The notes beneath the pieces were generated by a model, which made no database searches, was not told the DNA's origin, and saw only the letters and a list, made by a program, of their open reading frames with translations. A stretch of 64,000 nucleotides of DNA from Babylonia areolata. Lineage: Eukaryota; Mollusca; Gastropoda; Neogastropoda; Buccinidae. Where the stretch lies: NCBI RefSeq assembly GCF_041734735.1, contig NC_134878.1, forward strand, positions 34,195,963 to 34,259,962, written 5' to 3'. The position numbers and the translations under genes are program-made. This document shows, piece after piece, positions 1-56,466 of the stretch; the stretch's first letter is position 1; the number at the start of each line of letters is the position of its first letter.

Positions 1-261
1 AACACACAACACAACACACAGTCTTTCATGCTCATATACACATACGGACACAAACCCACATCTACAGTCTGTCTTCCTCTCCCTTCCTTCAGGGGAAAGA
101 AATGTTATTCATAATTTTGGGAAACCAACCCCTCCACACACACACACACACACCCGTAAAAAAAAAAAAAAAAAAAGAAAAAAAAAGCTCAGCATGACGC
201 AGACAGTAGGAAGGTAGAATACACTGTGGTGTATGAGGGAACTGGTATGTGTTGATGGCAG

Positions 262-44555
<44,294 letters not shown>

Positions 44556-47500
44556 AGCGGGCACTGCCCCTTGGCCATAGACTGGGAGGGAATCTCTTGT
44601 GGGCATGTTTGTTTTTGTTTTTTGGGTTTTTTTTCAGCAACCATGACAGAAAAACTGAGGCCATTTTTAGTATTCTTAGATTCATGGGGCATTTTTCTTT
44701 CTTTTTCCAACATAGCACCAGAGCTTTTCTCTTTGTTGACAAATCTGTTTTTATCCCTCAGCAGTGTTGTGAATTATTAATGGTGAAAGTGGCGGCTATC
44801 ATAGGGCTAAAACTAAGTGTTGTTGTTCCTGTCAACACTGGTTTTATTTAAGTTATGGTTTCAGTGCAGCTGCTTTCCTGTGTGGTGACTTTTGGTTTTT
44901 TTCTTTAACTCTCAGAGAGCTCTGTATGTGTGCCCTTGTTGCTTTGCAGCAGTATTATGGCAGTTTCACGAACTTTCCTTCTTACCGTATTCCTTCCCTG
45001 CTTCAGGATGTGCATCAAGCATCCCCCACCCCTCTCATCCTTTCCCTCCCCCCACCCCTTCTTACCCCTCCCCTTCTCCCAGTTCTTAATTATTCTGGCT
45101 TTCATACCCAACCACTTTCTCATTCATCAGGTCAGTAGAATTAATTGTGAAAGAAAATTCTGGAGAAGGGGATGTTGAAGCATTATCATTTTAAATAGAT
45201 ACATAAAGAGGCCAGGCATAGAGAACTAAGTGCAATAAATGACAGACGTTCAGACTGTGTGCAGGGTGGTGGGCGGCACTCTCAGACAGTGATTTCATGG
45301 TGCAGGCTCATCAAGGGCTATCTCAGGTGATCTCTGAAGACACAGTGGTGGTGTCTTCATGGTGGAAAGGAACTGTGTGTACAGTACAGACCCTGTGAAC
45401 TGTTTGCATCCACTCGCCTCCTCAGAGAAAGAGGCAGACAGACACAGCAGAGCAGTGAACAAACTTCTGCTCACACACAAAATAAAAATTTGAAAGGAAA
45501 TGATGATGGAGTATTAGTGTGGGTGGGAGCTTTCTTTGTGACTCACGGAAGAAGAAAAGGATGTTGGTGATGTTGATGAATGGATGGAGCTGTGTACATT
45601 GAAAGAAATCAGTGTTTGGCATTTTCAGTTTGAACCTGAAAGGGGGGGGGGGGCAAAATATTTAAGGATTGATGTAGACATTTTCCTTTCCCAACAGGGT
45701 TGATGAACCACATTGACCTGAGGGATGCATGTTTGTGTGTGTTTCATTGTGTATGTGATGATATAAAGAAGCATTTCTATGGGTGGGGTATTTTTACTTG
45801 TTCTTTAACTAAATAATCATCCAGCATGATTGGGTTCTGTTTGGGCTCTTGTGTATTAAAGGCTGCTTTCAACCTTGCAAGGAAAAGAATGGTTCTGTAA
45901 GGGCTGGCTTTGGGATCATTCCTGTCTTTTTGTTTTGGGGGTTGAGATAATTACTGTCAATGTTCTTTGGGGCTAATTCCTGTTTGGGATAATTTCTGTC
46001 TGTGTTGTTTTGGATAATTCCTGTCAGGGTTTTGAGATAATTCCTGTGTTGTTGGGGATGATTACTGTGTTGGGTTTTTTTATAAATTTCCTGTGTGTGT
46101 CTTGGTCATCTGGGTTTGGGATAATTCATGTGTTTGGGATAATTCCTGTCTTGGTTGTTATGGGCTTGGGATAATTCATTTCTTGGTCATCTGGGCTTGG
46201 GATAATTCCTGTCTTGGTCATCTGGGCTTGGGATAATTCCTGTTTTGTTTTGGGGTTAGGATGATTCCTGTGTTTAGGAGGTTGGGATAATTCCTGTCTG
46301 TGGTGTGTGTAGTACCTAGTGATTTCTGTATTTGTGCAGCCCCAGCTGGGTGTATACATAGCTTTCTTTGACATTGGTATTAACTCTCCAGATCATTCCT
46401 GATTCCACTGGACTAGTATGTGATAGTGTGTGTGTGTGGTAGGTGCTGAACTTTGAAGTTAAAAATTCCATAATTGTGTGTGTTTAATGTTGAAATGAAT
46501 GGCCCATGTTTTGTGGTTGTGGTGCTCGGAGGAATGTTTGCCCAAGTTACGTTGTGTCTGATAGGTGTTGAGTGAATGTTGTGAGCAAGATGTTTCAAAC
46601 ACACTGTGTTGGGCGCCATGAGCTTTAGTGTTTTATCAGCATTTTTAATGTCCTTGGCTTTGTTTGTCCATTGTGCTGTCTCTGTCTGCTCCCCCCAACA
46701 CCCCCACCAATCAGCCCCAAACAAATACACATATACACATTGTTCATGTTTATATAGCTGTGCGAATGGGAGTGCTGGTTTGTATCATGATGGGGAGGAT
46801 ACAACGTATGAAGCTGGGGAAAGCCCACTGTTGCAGACACAAGAAAGAAGGGTTGATCCCATCAACAAGCTTGTTGGGCACATGATGAAAAGTCCATTGA
46901 GCCAACAGCAGTGGCCTTCACTACATCAGACTTTTCGGGAATAGAAAAATGAAATGAGGTCAGTACTAGTCTGAAGTTAGCACACTGACTGACAGAACGT
47001 TTCTATGGCGAAGTCTGATGTAGATGTTGGTGTGAAGAACAGTTGACATGAAGTTGGAAGATCCACCATGATGACACAGCACAGAGTGGTCAGTTTTGAC
47101 GGGAAATGGGAGGGGGACTGTAGAACTGAACACGAGAACCTGAAGCCATTCCAGTGGAACTGAATGAATGGGGAGAGGTGTGAGGCCTGTGTGGACAGGA
47201 CCAGCGAGGTTCCTGCTGCTGCCACTGTATGTAAATACGAGAGACTGTAAATAGTGTGGTGTGCAGGGAGGAGAGAGAGAGAGGAGTATTGATGACAGGA
47301 TGGTGGTGAGGGGACACACACAAGATGAAGACAGGAGCATGTTGGCAGCTGGGATGTTTGTGTTGGGCAGCGAACGTGCCGCGTGGTGGGGGAAGAAAGT
47401 CTTTCAGTGTGCTTGGTGGGAACGAACAGACCTGGCTCTCGCGTCGCTAGTTCTCATCATCACTTGTGCTTGTCTGTGATTTTCTGTCTGCCTCTCACCT

Positions 47501-48480
47501 CCCTCTCTCTGTCTGTCTGTCTGCATGTTTTGTCTGTCTACAGGGCCTCTGTTTCTGTCTCTCTCAACATGTCATTGTTTTTTCTACTACACTGTGTCTG
47601 TCTACATGTTGGAGAGAGACTGTTTCTCCGTTTTTCTCCATCTCTGTCTGTCTTCACTGGATTGTCTTTCGACTGGCATCGCTTCATTGCTGATGTGATC
47701 ATGATCATTCATTATCATTCATGGTGTGCAACTGCTCGTGTTGTGTGTCAACATTTATCCAACTTTTCATTCCTTTCTTCTCCTTTCCTTCTCCCCTTGA
47801 TGAAATTCTGCTGTTAGATGGAGAAAGGGGAAAGCCTTGAGTTGTTACATATGCACATTACATGGATATTGAAGATGAAAGAAGTTGATGTGGGTTCTGA
47901 TCATGTGTTGGGTGTGAGTAATTGTTCACTGTACAGCTTTTGTGGGGTGTGAGGGGTGGCTGAGTCATGTACAGAACCAGTCATCATGGTCATTTGATCT
48001 ACAGTTGCTGTTGTAGCAGTGCTATGCATAATTGTTATTATTACGTTGCTTCTTATCTTGTGATGATTGGACAAAGAAAACCTGTTAACATTGTGATTGG
48101 GTTTTGTGCGCAGAACTGCTGTTCTGAGTCGATGACGCTTGCTTGTACTTTGTAGTTGTTGTTGGGCATTAAGACTTGAATAAGAGTGATATAAATGGGA
48201 TTTGGTGGTGGTGTGTGTGTGTGTTTGTGATCTTGTACATAGTTGATCAGGGTGGTAACTTGGAGGGGAAAGAAGAGAAAGAAAAAGTTCAGCTGGCTGA
48301 TGCAGTGGACATTTTGAATAGATAATGGGTGGGGGAAGTTGTGTTGGTAGATTTATTGTAGCTTTGTTTTAGTTGAGAAGTTGAGATTGGGGAACAAGGT
48401 GGAGGGGAGGGGAGAGCTTGACATCAGCCGATTATTAGTCAGTTACTGATGATGCTTGATTAAATAAATACTCATCGCCA
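44556..48480 (+). other. MAST 3' UTR and downstream region
   Basis: No coding exon is supported after the TAA. The stretch is T-rich with AATAAA hexamers near 45233, 45480 and 48463, any of which could be a poly(A) signal; the last is followed by a GT-rich stretch. The cleavage site cannot be fixed from sequence. A degenerate minisatellite at 45.9-46.3 kb lies inside. A long 3' UTR is usual for this gene family, but its true length here is unknown. Confidence 0.4.
45910..46310 (+). repeat. Degenerate minisatellite with GGGATAATTCCTGT core
   Basis: About fifteen variants of the core GGGATAATTCCTGT recur at roughly 20-32 bp spacing; between 46118 and 46310 they are joined by CTTGGTCATCTGGGC. 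It lies 1.4 kb past the MAST stop codon, so it may be transcribed in the 3' UTR. Confidence 0.85.
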
Positions 48481-50080
48481 CTCACATGGCTTGTTTGTAC
48501 CATGTCAGTTGTTTGATATGACTTATCAGTCTGATGTCATGCTCAGCTGCAGTCAAGATTCCATTTCAGTATCATTACTATCAAGCTGTGTGCGTTATAG
48601 TATTCTTTTCCATGTTTATATACTCTGTTGGTCAGGATGTAATTGGTAGTTTGATGATAATGTGATAAGATTGTGTAGCTTAACATTTTTTTTCTTCTGC
48701 AGTGGAACTGGCCTACACCATATCCCCATCTTTCATTGTCTGTCTGCTTTTTCTGTGAACTGTTGTCAGCACCACACTGACTATACAGTGACTCTTCCAA
48801 GGGTCGTTTGGCTTAAGGCAAGGTTACTTCCACAAAAGCATGCAGTGCTTCATAGTAACGCTTTCCTGGAACACTGTTTCGAAATTATGATGATTATGAA
48901 AATGTTGGCCTGGTATCAGTTTCCAGTGTCATACTTCAAAAGGGTGAGAAATCAAAACCGCTTGAAATGTCTTTATGCTTCCTGCATTCTTCAATAACTG
49001 TGAAATAGTCCTGCTAAAGATGTAGCAAAGTGAGTATAATATGTAGATGTATTTATGCATCAAGTGGTACTTTCTTGTGTTGAGAGAGAAGAAATAGTTT
49101 CCCTTTCTTTCTTTGGTCCCCTGGTTTGTGTTGAGGATCAGATAATAGTTTGACAAAAATATAAATTGATCAGTCAGTAGTTGTAGTTAGATTAGAATAC
49201 ATTACAGTTGATCAGCTATTGTTTAATAGACTCTGATTACTTGACTGAAGGACAAATACAGTTTGAGTTAGTTTGCCTTAGATTCGTGAAATACAGTGGA
49301 AACAAACAACTACGCATAGATAACTTCGCAGCTTTTAATAACTAACACCTTTGCAACTTTTAAGAACTAAAAACAGAAAATTTGCTCCCTGGAGGTAAAA
49401 AAGTGGCAGTAGATAGGATGTCTTACTTCAAAAAGATGAGAGGGGACTTTTTATACACTTGTTTTATTTCTAAGATGAATGTGTGAGTGTGATTTGTTCT
49501 GCCAGTGGCTCAGTCTTAAAAACATGAGGATGACTTGTAATCGCTTTAAAATGTTCTTTGTACTTAATGTGCACTGCTTTTTAAAACCTTTTTTTCTTTT
49601 TTTCTGATTCTTTCTTTCTAACAGATTCCATACAGATTCCATATGCTGACTGTTCTAAAGCCCTCTCGGCCAAGACAGTGGGATGACTTAATACTCGATG
49701 AGACACTCTCCACAATAATCAGATTCTAGCGGAGATAGTTTGGACAGTAGTTGTTTCCTCTGCTGTTGTGATAGTCGTAGTTGAACACAACTATCATACT
49801 CAGGGTCTGTCTGTTAGGTTTAACTGAGATTTAATTACCATTTTGTATGGGGGGTGGGGGGGGGGGGGAGATTTCATTGTAAAAGCATCAGTTTGTGAAT
49901 GGAACATCCACTTAGAAAATGAAATCAAAATCAAGTCCATTTTTGTCATGAAAAAGCAAAATCTGCAACAATACGGGCCATTCTGCTGCCTTTTGGAATG
50001 TGGAGGTTTGAACAGGCACAAGCAATGGCTGGTTGATGTTGGTGTTGACTGTGCAAGTTAGGGACAGACAGGAAACATTG
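48481..50080. other. Intergenic or distal UTR sequence, nothing recognised
   Basis: AT-rich single-copy-looking DNA with short open frames only. A run of G is at 49850-49868. No splice-flanked exon, RNA gene or known repeat seen. Confidence 0.5.
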
Positions 50081-50085
50081 CATTT

Positions 50086-50220
50086 ACTTTCAGTTTCAAG
50101 GACGCGTCAAAGTGTGTAAGCTGACCTGTACATGCTACATCACATCTTAGATTTTTAAAAAGGATAAGAAAAAGCGGCCTGACCTGTGCACTGGTCATGG
50201 CATTGAAACAATCTGCAGAT
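50086..50220 (-). mobile_element. SINE tail copy 3
   Basis: TTTCAGTTTCAAGGACGCGT, AAAGTGTGTAAGCTGACCTG, CATGCTACATCACATCT and GGCCTGACCTGTGCACTGGT match the family in order. Confidence 0.7.
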
Positions 50221-51321
50221 AGACCAGTGTGGCATTAGATGTATTGTTAAGTTGTGGGTGGCGACGACTTCAGTCCATCTGTGTGGTGAGTCCTGCGTTC
50301 ATGACGTGGCTGTATGCTTATTTTGTCATTGTTGTCAGGTCAGCCTCGGTATCTGCAGGTCATCCCAACTTGGTTTTTAGATGTGTACACAGCTGCTGAT
50401 GATAAAGATACAGATTATACATTTTCTTCATTTAAAAAAAAGAAATTGCTATCAAAAGTGTCATGCATGACGGTGGGTCAATTACATTTGTGTGCATTTT
50501 TCAAATTTGTTCATAAACCACTGAATGCTGTCTTGTCCAAAGTGTGGTTCTGAATAATTCATGCTTTATATTGATTGATTAGTGAGCTTTCTTCTCTTTT
50601 TTTTCTGTTTGCTTTTACTTGAAGAAATATTCAAGTATCACCAGACAGCAAAATTGGAAGTTGATATAAACGTGTAATATGGTGAAAAAATGAAAGCTAT
50701 TTTCGTAAGTGGGGGAAGTCATGAAAAGAATGACAGTAGCATTAAATTTGTATTTGAATGTGTTTAGTAGTGGTTTTAATTCATGTATTTCTTATGTCTT
50801 TTATTATAATTTTGTTTTTAAAGCTCTCTTGTAGACTGTTATGTATTAGATTTGAACAAGGTGCAAAAAATGTTCATTACTTGTTTCTTCTTTTTTTTTT
50901 CTTCCTCTCTCTCCATTTAAAAAAAAACCCAATGATCATCATGTTATTTTCAAGATGAACAGTTACTGTTTAGAATGGTTTTGTAAGGTCAGGAGGAGAG
51001 AAAAACAGATTGCCATTGATAGTATTTATCATGGATTGTTTTGTACCAAGGTGATGTGTATCATCATTGTATTGGTGACTTACGTGGTGCTCTTGTGGTG
51101 GTTTTTTTTTGGGGGTGGGGGGGGGTTAGTGTTTTTTTTAACAGTAACTTGTGACTTGTTTGTAACCAATGGTAACAGTGTTTGCAGAGCTGTTGCCATC
51201 AGTCAGTGTGTCATTGCTCCCCACCTTCCCCATCACCCCCACACCCACTCTCCAACATCCCCTTTTTTCATCTGATGGTTTTAAGTGTTGTGCATTTGTG
51301 TAGAATGATAAAGGAAATATC

Positions 51322-51343
51322 TCTTTCTCTCTCTCTCTCTGTC

Positions 51344-51390
<47 letters not shown>
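51322..51390. repeat. (CT)n microsatellite
   Basis: Over 30 CT units with one GTCTGTTT interruption. Confidence 0.95.
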
Positions 51391-51392
<2 letters not shown>

Positions 51393-51573
51393 AGTCTCCC
51401 ACCCCCTTCTGTCTCTCTGCCTTCCTTACCTTCCTCCCTCTTACCCTGCCCCTCTCCCTCTCTGTCTCACTCTCAAGAACAAAAAAATACCAAAAAACTA
51501 AAAAAGCCTCTCAAACCAGTGTGGGGAGGAAAGAGTGAATGGTAATAAAGCAGTGCTTTCTGCACTGATGGCA

Positions 51574-51700
51574 GGTTTCAGTTTCGGCTTCAAGGAGACG
51601 TGTGGACTGATCCATAGAGGCTACACCACATTTGCTGTATCATATGGTTTGATTTTTTTCTTTTTAAGAGGAGCAAATGCCTGACCTCCATAAAGACACT
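51574..51700 (-). mobile_element. SINE tail copy 4
   Basis: TTTCAGTTTCGGCTTCAAGG, TGTGGACTGATCCATAGAGG and CTACACCACATTTGCTG, then a T-rich run and AGCAAATGCCTGACC. Confidence 0.7.
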
Positions 51701-52504
51701 GTTGGCAGGGTGTACAGCAACAGACACCAGATGGACATGTTCCAGCAAACGCTGAAATCCATTGGCCAAAAAAAACTGATGCAAAATTCAAATGCAAACT
51801 TAATTAATACTGAAGGGGAGAAAACTGCAGCAACCTTTTTGTCTTTGTGTAAATTCATATACCCAAATTTTGAAAGAATTTCACACAAACTTTGCTGCAA
51901 AACTTTTCTTTTCCACAAAGGAACGAAACTTTGGATTTGGCTTTCAAATTTTACCATTCTTTGGGCAGATCCCTTTTCAGCTGAAGCAGTGTTTGATGAG
52001 ATCTCTAACAGGCCCATTACTTGGGCAGATCGCTTCCTTGTTAGCACCTTGACAAGGTTTCCATCAAAAGTTCCTAGATCTTGCTGCTGCCTCCCACATT
52101 CAGTGCATCCTCTTTTCTTCACATCTCTCCTTTCATGGCAGCAAGACTGCATTCAGAATTCTCTGATTTTCACAAAAAGAGTGCTTGCTTTGATATAATA
52201 TTTTACTGTCTTTGGATGGACATCTGTTTTGTCTGCATGCAAATTTCGCATGAATTCTTGCATTCAAATTTTGTTTCTTTCAGTGTATGGAATTTCACCA
52301 TCAAGCTTTTCTTCCAGAGAGGGAGGGCACAGGCCCAGTGACAAACACATTTGTCATTTAGAAGTTTGCCATTCATTGCAGAAAATTTGGATTTGTCACC
52401 ATTCTGGATGTATTATTTATGAGGCATTTATAAAGAAATATAGAGCATTGCTGTACTGTGTGCACACAGACACACACAAATACACACGATTGTATTTAAG
52501 TGTT

Positions 52505-52570
52505 ACCAATACACCAACCAACTCGCACCATTGTGTGTTGTGAGGAACTATTGATAGTGCATTGCAGCTG
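52505..52570. repeat. 60-bp repeat shared with 59070-59132
   Basis: AATACACCAACCAACTCGCA followed by CCATTGTGTGTTGTG and GCATTGCAGCTGCA is found at both sites almost unchanged; the class is unknown. Confidence 0.8.
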
Positions 52571-52765
52571 CATAAATATATATATTGTGCCTGTTCTGAA
52601 TTAGATGAATTATGTATGCAGTAAAAAGCCCCCCAGTTTCCACATCTTGTAGTGCAGTCATAGTCATTGTTGACACAGGATACAGACCAGAAAGAGCCCA
52701 GAGGCTGGAAGCCTGCATCGAGTGAAAGTCTCCCTTCACCAACTCTGTCAGCAGTGTCTGGGCTG

Positions 52766-52930
52766 TCAGTTTCAGTTTCAAGGATGTATCAAAGTATGCA
52801 GACTGATCCATATATGCTATACCTCATCTACTTAAAAACGGGGTTTTTGTAAAAAGCAGATGTTTGACCTACACATAAACGCAACCGCAACACACTGGTC
52901 AGGGGCCTTGAGACCATTCTGTAGATACGT
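52766..52930 (-). mobile_element. SINE tail copy 5
   Basis: TTTCAGTTTCAAGGATGTAT, TGCAGACTGATCCATATATG, CTATACCTCATCTACTT and, further on, CACACTGGTCAGGGGCCTTG; this copy keeps the CTGGTCAGGGGCCTTGAG stretch. Confidence 0.75.
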
Positions 52931-53784
52931 ATCAACTTTAAATGATAAAATATAAATAAATAAATAAACAGATACGTAAAATGAAAAATGAAAGGGACAG
53001 TGAAGGCAAATGATTGAAATAAAAAACTGAGGCTGCTTGATCCTGACAGCATCAGGGGTACTATGAACCAGTAAAGGAGTCGTGGGGCAAAACCTTTCTC
53101 TCTTCTGACCCCCACGCCCCCCTCCCTCTCTCACTTTCTCTCCTGAAAAGCAAAAATTTCTTGAAGCTCTGTTGTGGTTGTCCATGTTCTCAGCTTACTT
53201 AACACTATACATACCTGTTAAAAATGGGTTTCCAGTGGCTTACAGTCCTAAGAATTCAGTTCATTATTGTCTGTTGACTGGGAGTACTTTGTTATGTTCA
53301 TACACAAAGGTACCTGGTTGTTGTTTTTTAAAGCAATTTAGAGTGTTGAAATTACTGTATACGTATGTTGTTTGCGTGAATTATTTTATTTTTAAAATGG
53401 AAGTGGTTATGATGGGAGAGATTTGGGCTTTAGATTATGATTATAAAAGTACAATTTTTGGATCACCAGGAGTTGGTGGGAACTCTGAGACAAAAGGGTG
53501 AACACGGTGACAGTTGTGGTTCGTCTGGATTTTCGTTTCAGGCTGGTAGAGCTCTGCAGTTGTTCTGTCCGTTCATTTGGTTCTCGCTGCCATTTTTGGA
53601 AATAAAAAATCTAAGTTTAAATTGTCTTTTACCTACCTTTCTTTGTTCAGCTTGTATGGGACTGAGGAATGTGTGTAATGTTTTGTTTCTATAAAGAGGG
53701 TATGGTGTGGTGTCTGCATGCCTTTGTGTGTGTGTGGTGTTGTTGTTTTTTTGTTTTTTCATTCATTCACACTGTTGCTGCTAA

Positions 53785-53895
53785 TAGAAATACCTGGCGT
53801 GCCCTGATAAAAACTGAAGTGAGGACATTCAAGGGAGACCGCCATCAGTGCCTTACTACTGCTTGAGATCAGCGACAGAGCTGTGTGCTGATGTT
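53785..53895 (+). mobile_element. LINE C-terminal remnant, second copy
   Basis: The frame NRNTWRALIKTEVRTFKGDR is homologous to the remnant at 12.96 kb (KTFKGDRCQCLAAA) and both stop after the same Ala-rich point. Confidence 0.55.
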
Positions 53896-54369
53896 TTATA
53901 CTCCTTCTGCAACAGTATGTGTACTTCGGATCGAGCTATGAAGCCACTTGCGTCTACCAGTGGTGGCACAACACATTGTTATCCTCTGTTCCCAAGAAAT
54001 GATAGTCATATGGCATTCAACTTGCCCACCACATATACCAGCACACAGACACACTTTATACACATTGCTTATGTTTAAAACATCCAAAAAATATTTCTGA
54101 CCAAGGCTACAAGTCTTCAGAGAAACTTAATATGTTTTGAACAATGCCTTGTCATGACATCACAACAGGAAAAGAGCCTATTTCCATATCATGAAATTTT
54201 AATTTGACTAAAAGAGCATACATCATTTTAATCTTACAAACAATGAAGTGGACTTATAAATCCACTGATCAAAAATGATTTAAATGTTAAGAGAGTGTGT
54301 TCCTTTCTGTCCTCCCTCTGCCCACATCCCACCCTACTGCTTACTTCTCCCCTCCCCTCTCATTTAAGT

Positions 54370-54765
54370 TTCTGTCAGTGGATTGGAGTGTTGGTCTAGA
54401 GGTAACGCTTCCGCCTAGGACGCGAGAGAATCTGAGTGCACTGGTTTGAATCACACCGGCTCCACTTGACCTTGAGTGGTGGTCTGGATGCTAGTAATTC
54501 AGATTAGATGATAAACTGAGTTCTCGTGTGCAGCATGCATTTAGCGCATGTTAAAGAACCCACGGCAACAAAGGGGTTTTCCTTTGCAAAATTCTGTAGA
54601 AAAATCCACTTCAATAGGAAAATGAATAAAACTGCAGGCAGAAAATGTACAAAAAAATGAAAAAAGGTGGGGCTGTAAATGTAGCAATGCGCTGGGGGAG
54701 AGCAGCCTGAATTTCAGACAGAAATATGTTGTGACAAAAAGAGCAATACAAATATAAAAACAAAT
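54370..54765 (+). mobile_element. tRNA-derived SINE, near full length
   Basis: The head has tRNA-like boxes: TTGGTCTAGAGGTAACGC (A box region) and GGTTTGAATCACACC (B box, one base off GGTTCGAATC). The body has GACCTTGAGTGGTGGTCTGG, AAAGAACCCACGGCAACAAA and AAAATTCTGTAGAAAAATCC, and the tail ATGCGCTGGGGGAGAGCAGC to AGCAATACAAATATAAA. I recall this whole layout from molluscan genomes. It lies downstream of MAST on the plus strand. Confidence 0.85.
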
Positions 54766-55071
54766 AAAAAATTTTTTACTGTTGTCTTCCATACCAGGGA
54801 GAAGAATCCTCTGTGTTCCTGGTCAGCAGTACAGAAGTACCTAAAATGCACAGCCACAGACAAGATCACCATCAAGTTCATGTTGGTTAGGTAACTTTTA
54901 ATGGTAACCATGGATACTTATGTAGCACTCTATCCAGAAAACGATACAAAACATGATATTATGTTAAACACATTACAACATAGTTACATAAACACACCAA
55001 ACTGTATACTCGGCAAACTATACACACATTAACATAATACATACATTCACACAAGCACATGTTCAAATATA

Positions 55072-56373
55072 CGAGGGTCATTCAATAAATAAGGTGAATT
55101 TTTCGGTATAAGGACTTATAATACAGATAGAAGCTTACTTTTTTTAATTTTTTTTTTGTTTGTTTTACTTCTTTTTCACATGAATTTAATTTGTTTTGCA
55201 GATTTAAAAAAACTTTGAGAGTTTTGGCGATTAACAAAGATGGCCGACCAAGAAGCATGCTCCAGGATTGAACAGCGGTCAGTTATCAAGTTTTTGGTTG
55301 CTGAAGGGTGCAAACCAGTTGAAAATCATAGGAGAATGTCAACTGTGTATGGTGCCACATGTTTCAGCCGAAAAAATGTCTACAAGTGGGCTAAATTGTT
55401 TAAAGAAGGACGGAGCAGTGTTGAGGATGAAGACAGGCCTGGAAGGCCTACAGAAGTGAGGTCTCCTAAGGTGATCGAATCAGTCAATGACCTCATTCAG
55501 TCTGACAGAAGGGTGACAGTGGATGACATTGCAAGGACTTTGAGCTTATCTGTTGGGACAGCACACAAAATTGTCCATGATGACCTTGGTTACTCGAAGG
55601 TCAGCTGCCGGTGGGTGCCAAAGATGCTTACTCCAGAGCACAAACAGAGGAGGGTCGAGTTGTCCCAGCAGTGTCTCTGCCGCTATGAGAAGGATGGTGA
55701 TGAGTTTCTGAAGAAGGTGGTCACATGTGACGAGACATGGGTTTGGCACTATGAGCCTGAGTCCAAACGGCAGTCCATGGAGTGGAAGCACGTAGGCTCT
55801 CCAGTGAAGAAGAAGTTAAAGTCCCAGCGGTCCACGAGGAAGGTGATGCTCACCGTTTTTTGGGATATGCAAGGCCCAATCACCATTTCATTCCTTGAGA
55901 AAGGAAGCACTGTGAACAGTGCCAACTACTGTGAACTGCTGAGGCAGGTCAAGAAAGACATAAAGAACAAACGCAGGGGTCATCAGTCAGAAGGAGTCAT
56001 CTTGCATCATGACAACGCAAGGCCGAACGGTGCAGACCATCAACGAGCTGGGCTGGGAACTGCTCCCTCATCCCCCTTACAGCCCAGACCTTGCCCCTTC
56101 AGACTTTCACCTGTTTGGTCCCTTGAAAGCGTTCACGAGAGGCACGAACTTTGAAAGTGACGATGAAGTCAAAAGTGTTGTGAGCGACTGGCTGAGACAT
56201 CAGTCCAAAGATTTTTACGCTGAGGGAATACGGAAGCTTGTGCAAATGGGAAAAGTGTGTGACAGTGCTGGGAGACTACGTTGTAAAAAAAAAAAAGAAA
56301 AAAAAAGTAAGCTTCTATCTGTATTAGAAGTCCTTATACCGAAAAATTCACCTTATTTATTGAATGACCCTCG
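55072..56373 (+). mobile_element. mariner transposon (1302 bp), nearly intact
   Basis: Inverted ends of about 70 bp (CGAGGGTCATTCAATAAATA...) match with a single mismatch and are flanked by TA on both sides (55070-55071, 56374-56375). The transposase starts at ATG 55240: a helix-turn-helix region (YKWAKLFKEGRSSVEDEDRP, GRPTEV), TCDETWVWHYEPESKRQS (first Asp), VILHHDNARP (second Asp), and then, in the next frame, LLPHPPYSPDLAPSDFHLFG (third Asp). This is the DD34D mariner signature. A loss of two bases after HHDNARP moves the frame, so the uncorrected frame ends at 56154. Otherwise it is complete at about 350 residues, implying recent activity. Confidence 0.95.
55240..56154 (+). pseudogene. 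mariner transposase (frameshifted)
   Basis: The 304-residue frame contains the DNA-binding N-terminus and two catalytic Asp residues, then runs out of frame; the third Asp block is in the frame of 56009-56290. The enzyme would cut and paste the element through its inverted ends, but this copy should be inactive. Confidence 0.9.
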
Positions 56374-56466
56374 TACTGCATACAAAATGCATGTGTGTGC
56401 ACATGTAACCAAGCATACATACAAATTGCTGATGATGGTCAACGTTTTGACCTTGTGCATCAGATG

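Noticed and set aside
51664-52198. Overlapping open frames of 173 (plus) and 162 (minus) residues
   Set aside because: No recognised motif, no splice context and codon use like AT-rich non-coding DNA on both strands.
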